64,000 bases of DNA from Arthrobacter sp. StoSoilA2 (GTDB lineage: Bacteria; Actinomycetota; Actinomycetes; Actinomycetales; Micrococcaceae), in assembly GCF_019977195.1 (NCBI RefSeq), contig NZ_AP024643.1:2170001-2234000 (forward strand), read 5' to 3'. Shown in pieces: positions 60,390-64,000 of the stretch. The position numbers and the translations under genes are program-made. The notes beneath the pieces were generated by a model. It saw only the letters and a list, made by a program, of their open reading frames with translations. It was not told the origin of the DNA and did no database searches. Position 1 is the first letter of the stretch. Every line of letters starts with the position of its first letter.

Positions 60390-61421
60390 TTAGGGCATGT
60401 CGAGGTGGGTTTTGTAGGCGGTGTCTCGGTTGGTGTTCCAGCCTGCGATGATGCCGGCTCCGAGCATTTGGTCGCTGAGTCTTGCGAAGCGGTAGCCGGG
60501 GTCGGTGTCGAGGGCGAGTTGGAGGTATTGGTGTGCTTTGGAACCTCTGCCTTCCCACCAGTGGATGTAGCCGATGGTGGTGAGGATGGGTGCTGCGTGT
60601 TCGGGGCTGGTCATTGTGTAGGCGTGGGTGAGGAGTTGTTTGGCCCACTCGATCCGTGACCAACTCGGGGCGGCATCGGTTTGTGCGAAGAGGATGTGTT
60701 CGGGTGGTTCGTCGATGCCGGGGATGTCAGCCATGAGTCGGTCGCGGATGTGGGGGAATTGGTAGTAGGCGATGAGGGTCAGGATGTCTTCATCGGTGGG
60801 GTAATCCTTGGTCTCGAGCATTGTTGTCCAGAGTCTGTGGGCGTCTTGGGTGGCTGCGGCTGGGTGTCGACTGAGGATGGTTTTCGTGTGGTGTTCGACG
60901 GCGGCGGCGTGCTCATGCTGGTGGGTGGCCGGCGGCAGGGTGATTCTGTTGGTGGGTTCGATGGTGCTGCCGCAGTAGATGAATTCGGCGTTGACTTGGG
61001 AGTATTCGGTGGTGCCTATAGGTGAGGCTACTGACTGGCCTGGTTGGGTGTCGTAGGGGGAGTAGGTGGTGTCGTTGACGTAGATGCCGTCGCGGATGGT
61101 GATGCCTTCCTGTGCGAGGACTCCGGTGAGGGCGGCGATCGTGGCCCGGTGTGGCCGGGGTTCGCCTGGCTCAGGGTCCTGGGTGGTGTAGAGGGCGAAG
61201 ATTATGCTTGTCGCTCGTTCGTCCGAGGTGAGGTAGCTGGCGACGGTGCGGGCGAAGTGGATCTCGTGGCCTGATTGTTTAGGGAGGTCGATGCGGAGGG
61301 TGGCGCCAACTTTGTCTTTGTCGAGGGTGATGCAGACGAGGCTTTCTTGTGGCCAGAAGCCGAGGGTATGGCCGACGAAGCTGAGCAGGTCGGCGGGGTC
61401 TTTGATGGTGAGAGCATTCAT
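60390..61421 (-). CDS. DUF4192 protein
   Basis: This 343-residue protein has the DUF4192 start MNALTIKDPADLLSFVGHTL and then GFWPQESLVCITLDKDK, ATLRIDLP and SIIFALYTTQDPEPGEP, with the late IEWAKQLLTHAYTMTSPEHA and GYIHWWEGRGSKAHQYLQLA. The family is common in actinobacteria and of unknown function. The coding strand is strongly A/C rich at the expense of G/T compared with neighbours. I use the ATG at 61421, with AAGGAACGACG upstream. Confidence 0.87.
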   Translation of the reverse strand: MNALTIKDPADLLSFVGHTLGFWPQESLVCITLDKDKVGATLRIDLPKQSGHEIHFARTVASYLTSDERATSIIFALYTTQDPEPGEPRPHRATIAALTGVLAQEGITIRDGIYVNDTTYSPYDTQPGQSVASPIGTTEYSQVNAEFIYCGSTIEPTNRITLPPATHQHEHAAAVEHHTKTILSRHPAAATQDAHRLWTTMLETKDYPTDEDILTLIAYYQFPHIRDRLMADIPGIDEPPEHILFAQTDAAPSWSRIEWAKQLLTHAYTMTSPEHAAPILTTIGYIHWWEGRGSKAHQYLQLALDTDPGYRFARLSDQMLGAGIIAGWNTNRDTAYKTHLDMP

Positions 61422-61612
61422 TGTCGTCGTTCCTTGTCGTGATCGGGCCATGCGATCGGTCCGGCCCTGTCACTTCATGAGGAATCAACGCCACGGCGCC
61501 ATGATTCACCGCCTCAGCTCAGCTGCCAGTGGATGTACGGCAAGGCCTGTGACGGTGGTTGCTGCGACCTTTTGTCACAGTAGCGAGAGTGCCGAGTTGC
61601 GAAAAGGAACTG

Positions 61613-61762
61613 ATGGGGGAGCGCCGCAAACAAGGTCACGGATGCGGGCCGCGATGCTCCTCTTTTGCCGGCGACCCAATAGGCCCTATCCGCCCTGGGT
61701 CCTCTTTTGAATATAACGACGCAGCAGTTCGACTCATGTTGACTAACCGGTCGGTCCCCTGA
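61613..61762 (+). CDS. 49-codon ORF, uncertain
   Basis: An ATG at 61613 follows AAAAGGAAC and opens MGERRKQGHGCGPRCSSFAG, then DPIGPIRPGSSFEYNDAAVR, ending TNRSVP. Two cysteines form a CGPRC motif. No family is recognised; it may be chance. Confidence 0.25.
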   Translation: MGERRKQGHGCGPRCSSFAGDPIGPIRPGSSFEYNDAAVRLMLTNRSVP

Positions 61763-62466
61763 GATGCCCGTTCCGGCGGCTAATCAAAGACCGTAAATCA
61801 CAGACCGCAAAGGCCTGCCATCGGCACTCTCATACTGGGAATCGCCAGAGCATTCTGTCCCGTACCGGACCATAGGCCCCTTCATACGGGACGGGCGAAG
61901 GGACGTTAGATCTGCTGCGCCAGTCAAAAGAAGCAGCTACCCTTGGCCCCACAGTATGCTGCAACGGGATCTTTACGGCATCGCTGACTCGTAGCGACCG
62001 GCGAAAAGCGCTGAAAACCGCCGACGACAAGCGTTGCGGGGTCGGGGCTGGAGACATGGAGGGTTCGCCAATGTGCGGGGCGTCGGGGGTGGTTGTGTCG
62101 TTCGGGTAGCGGATCAATACAAATGACACGCTTGACTCGAAAAGTTCCCGGCTGCTTCTGACCTGCGAAAACGCGATCCATGTTTCTTGAATGGCATGGC
62201 TTTCAGACCAGATCGACGGAGGGACGGCGGCCGTCTGGCCGTCGGATGCGTTGCCCGGATCTGGGGAGTTCTCCGCCGATGACCGGACTACATTGCGCCG
62301 CACCGTGTAACACCTTTCCGGTGAAAACCCCGAGAACAAGGCACCGCGGCTGCTCATGGCTCCGCCCGGCCCAGGGCTCCTCGGCGCGGCTGAGCGTTGC
62401 GTAACGGAACGCGAATGATGAGCCGCTGCCTGAACCCGGGTGGTAGATATGGAGTCCTGAAGTGGA
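61763..62466. other. Intergenic stretch before the exported protein gene
   Basis: A minus-strand frame of 261 codons spans 61830-62615, but it is Ser/Pro/Arg rich with no motif, overlaps the next gene antisense, and is not supported. I see no gene here. Confidence 0.4.
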
Positions 62467-64000
62467 ATGGGGGATTCGGTGAAAGCCAGACTCGTGTTTG
62501 TGACATTGGCCGTGGTGGCGGCAGTTGTAGCAGCAGTTTTGGTGTGGCAGCCGTGGGCCCGGCCCGCATCATCTGCTGAGGGCTCCGTCGCGCTGGGTCC
62601 AGGCTGGTCCACCACCGTGGAATTCCCGGAAGGCTCAGGACTTCGAGCTCAGGTCACGGCCAAAACTCCTACTGAAGAACAGTTGATGGCTCAGCCGTCG
62701 GCAGCCACGCTCGTCGGCCTGTCAGCTTACGAGATGGACGGCGGATCGTTCCCTGATGCCGGTGCCTCGGTCAGGATGACTCTGGAGACCCCAGTGGCAC
62801 AGGACCACGTCGTCGTTGCCGCCCATTGGAATGAGAACGCCAAGACCTGGGAGCCAATTCCCACGGAGCTCTCCGAGGACCGCATGACCGCAACCGCGAA
62901 GGTCTCGCACTTCTCGCAGTACGGATTCTTCGACTATCTCTTCAACGCCCTGGGCCAAGTGACGGGCAACGCTGCAACGAGCGGGGTCAGCTGCGAGCAA
63001 CCGGTGCCGACCTGGGCCGACCCGCAGTTCTTCGATGACATCAACTCACCAATCCTGTGGTGCGGGGGCAAGGACGCCAACAACAGCGACATCCTGGTGG
63101 CCAAGCTAAAGATGAACCGGGACACTGCCGCGAAAGTCACAGTGGCCATCGACCCTGCCTGGGCTTGGAGTGACCTTTGGCAGGCCGGACCGACGGATCT
63201 GGCGACGATGGCAGCGGCGGCGGAGCTCCCCAAGAACCCTTTCGACAAGCGCCAATACTTGGTCCAGCCGTTCGGCGAGATGCACTTCGGTTTCAACCGG
63301 ACGGCATTGGAGGAGCTCTACTACGGCAATAGCGGCAAACCCCTGATTCAGGTGGAGACAGGCTGGTTCTATACCGCAGCGGCCACGATATGGAGCCAGA
63401 TCGGCGGGCTTGCCGGCGGGGACAGCCCCATCACCGCGATCGCCTCGACCATGGCCCTGATGGGGTGCGGCCACGAACTATTGACGATTGGGGCAAGCGG
63501 CACCGCAGTGGACGCATACCGTAAGGCCCTCGCCTGCCTGAGCACCGATCAGGCCAAGGACGCGGTCCACCGGGGAGTCAGGACACTCCTGGCCGACCGC
63601 TACCCGCACTTGTCGGCCGGATGGATCACCGTGTACGCACAGAAGATCCTGTCCAAATTCGGGCTCATCGGATTGGGGATCGGCACGGCTGGCATCAGCC
63701 TCAAGATCTTCTCTGCTATCGGCGACTCCGCATTGAACGATGATGTGCGGCAGCTCCGGTTTACTCCGTCCGTCAGTGCCATCAAGGCACGGGCGGAAAA
63801 GGCGAAATCGTCGCGCTCAGTCCCAGGGATGCCTGCAGTGCTGAAGGGAAAGTGGTGCTCCCACAGCATTCCAGGAGATTGCTTCAGCGCCAACGAGTAT
63901 TTGGCCAAGTACCCTGGGTTCCGCTTTCACAGCTCCAGCCCTGCCAGGGGAGTGCCCCAGGCAACGGACTACGTCTTGTGCCTGGAGCTCGACCTTGGAG
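62467..64000 (+). CDS. Exported protein of unknown function (C-terminus beyond window)
   Basis: At least 511 residues are open to the window end. The start MGDSVKARLVFVTLAVVAAV has a signal peptide or membrane anchor (LVFVTLAVVAAVVAAVLVW), and the mature part begins with WPQ-type PWARPASSAEGSVALGPGW. Later parts contain HWNENAKTWEPIPTELSEDR, HFSQYGFFDYLFNALGQVTG, several Cys (SCEQPVPTWA, MGCGHELL, ACLSTDQ) and a hydrophobic IGLGIGTAGISLKIFSAIG. No family is recognised. The ATG at 62467 and a GTG at 62479 are both possible starts. Confidence 0.8.
   Translation, partial: MGDSVKARLVFVTLAVVAAVVAAVLVWQPWARPASSAEGSVALGPGWSTTVEFPEGSGLRAQVTAKTPTEEQLMAQPSAATLVGLSAYEMDGGSFPDAGASVRMTLETPVAQDHVVVAAHWNENAKTWEPIPTELSEDRMTATAKVSHFSQYGFFDYLFNALGQVTGNAATSGVSCEQPVPTWADPQFFDDINSPILWCGGKDANNSDILVAKLKMNRDTAAKVTVAIDPAWAWSDLWQAGPTDLATMAAAAELPKNPFDKRQYLVQPFGEMHFGFNRTALEELYYGNSGKPLIQVETGWFYTAAATIWSQIGGLAGGDSPITAIASTMALMGCGHELLTIGASGTAVDAYRKALACLSTDQAKDAVHRGVRTLLADRYPHLSAGWITVYAQKILSKFGLIGLGIGTAGISLKIFSAIGDSALNDDVRQLRFTPSVSAIKARAEKAKSSRSVPGMPAVLKGKWCSHSIPGDCFSANEYLAKYPGFRFHSSSPARGVPQATDYVLCLELDLG

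Noticed and set aside
61830..62615. 261-codon minus-strand frame before the exported protein
   Set aside because: It has no ribosome binding site, low-complexity composition and overlap with the start of a convincing plus-strand gene.
1..64000. tRNA or rRNA genes, CRISPR arrays, integrase and att sites, replication initiator gene
   Set aside because: I looked for them on both strands and saw none that could be supported, so element type (plasmid or ICE) remains open.

Overview
The window looks like part of a conjugative plasmid or integrative conjugative element of a high-GC actinobacterium. An Arthrobacter-like member of the Micrococcaceae is my best guess. The basis is strong third-position GC, mycofactocin genes, SCO6880-type transfer proteins, a MobF/TraA-type relaxase, and DUF4192 and DUF4913 proteins. 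The genus is inference. No tRNA, rRNA or CRISPR array was found.

Region 1 (1-12.6 kb) opens with the 5' end of a glycogen-debranching-type gene on the minus strand. A nicotinoprotein (NDMA-dependent type) alcohol dehydrogenase follows, then a complete mycofactocin locus mftA-B-C-D-E-F-G. mftA is a 37-codon gene ending in the diagnostic IDGMCGVY. A 52-codon ORF with a consensus ribosome binding site lies between mftE and mftF and overlaps the mftF start. No mftR-type TetR regulator is visible; the nearest regulator is a PucR/CdaR-type gene at 11.4-12.6 kb. An EthD-like gene lies between.

Region 2 (13.3-25.5 kb) is a plus-strand catabolic run: Asp/Glu racemase-like protein, NtaA/SnaA-type flavin monooxygenase, MHS-type transporter, crotonase, a thiolase-like protein paired with a DUF35 protein, class III CoA-transferase, two PaaG-like crotonases, a 3-hydroxyisobutyrate-dehydrogenase-like enzyme and an SMP-30/lactonase. 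The thiolase-like protein lacks the usual cysteine, which points to an Ltp2-type retro-aldolase. I infer uptake of a cyclic or branched compound, oxygen insertion by the monooxygenase, lactone opening, CoA activation, isomerisation and retro-aldol cleavage, with alcohol steps linked to mycofactocin. The substrate is unknown.

Region 3 (25.5-33.4 kb) is a patchwork. It holds IS21-family istA/istB remnants, short repeats, and a minus-strand operon of a medium-chain dehydrogenase with altered zinc ligands, an HpcH/HpaI aldolase and a nitroreductase. A plus-strand flavin set follows: flavin reductase, Nudix hydrolase and a stand-alone riboflavin kinase, probably supplying FMN or reduced FMN to the monooxygenases. 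A decayed relaxase fragment closes the block.

Region 4 (33.4-44.1 kb) resembles a defence or stability island. It contains two uncharacterised proteins, a tandem-duplicated HxxWC/CxxC protein, a UvrD-like helicase with an inserted nuclease-like segment and a C4 zinc finger, an AbiV-like protein, two proteins with HEPN-type RxxxxH motifs, and a PIN toxin-like gene overlapping an ImmA/IrrE-like protein without HExxH.

Region 5 (44.5-58 kb) is the transfer region: small membrane protein, TrbL/VirB6-like protein, SCO6880 family protein, VirB4-like ATPase, VirD4/TraG coupling protein, DUF4913 protein, ArdC-like antirestriction protein, SSB with an intrinsic terminator, and on the minus strand a 1187-residue relaxase-helicase preceded by a small coiled-coil protein. 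The gap beyond it is a candidate oriT.

Region 6 (58-64 kb) carries a membrane-anchored pentapeptide-repeat protein, a DUF1508 protein, a DUF4192 protein with strong strand composition bias, and a large exported protein cut off by the window end.
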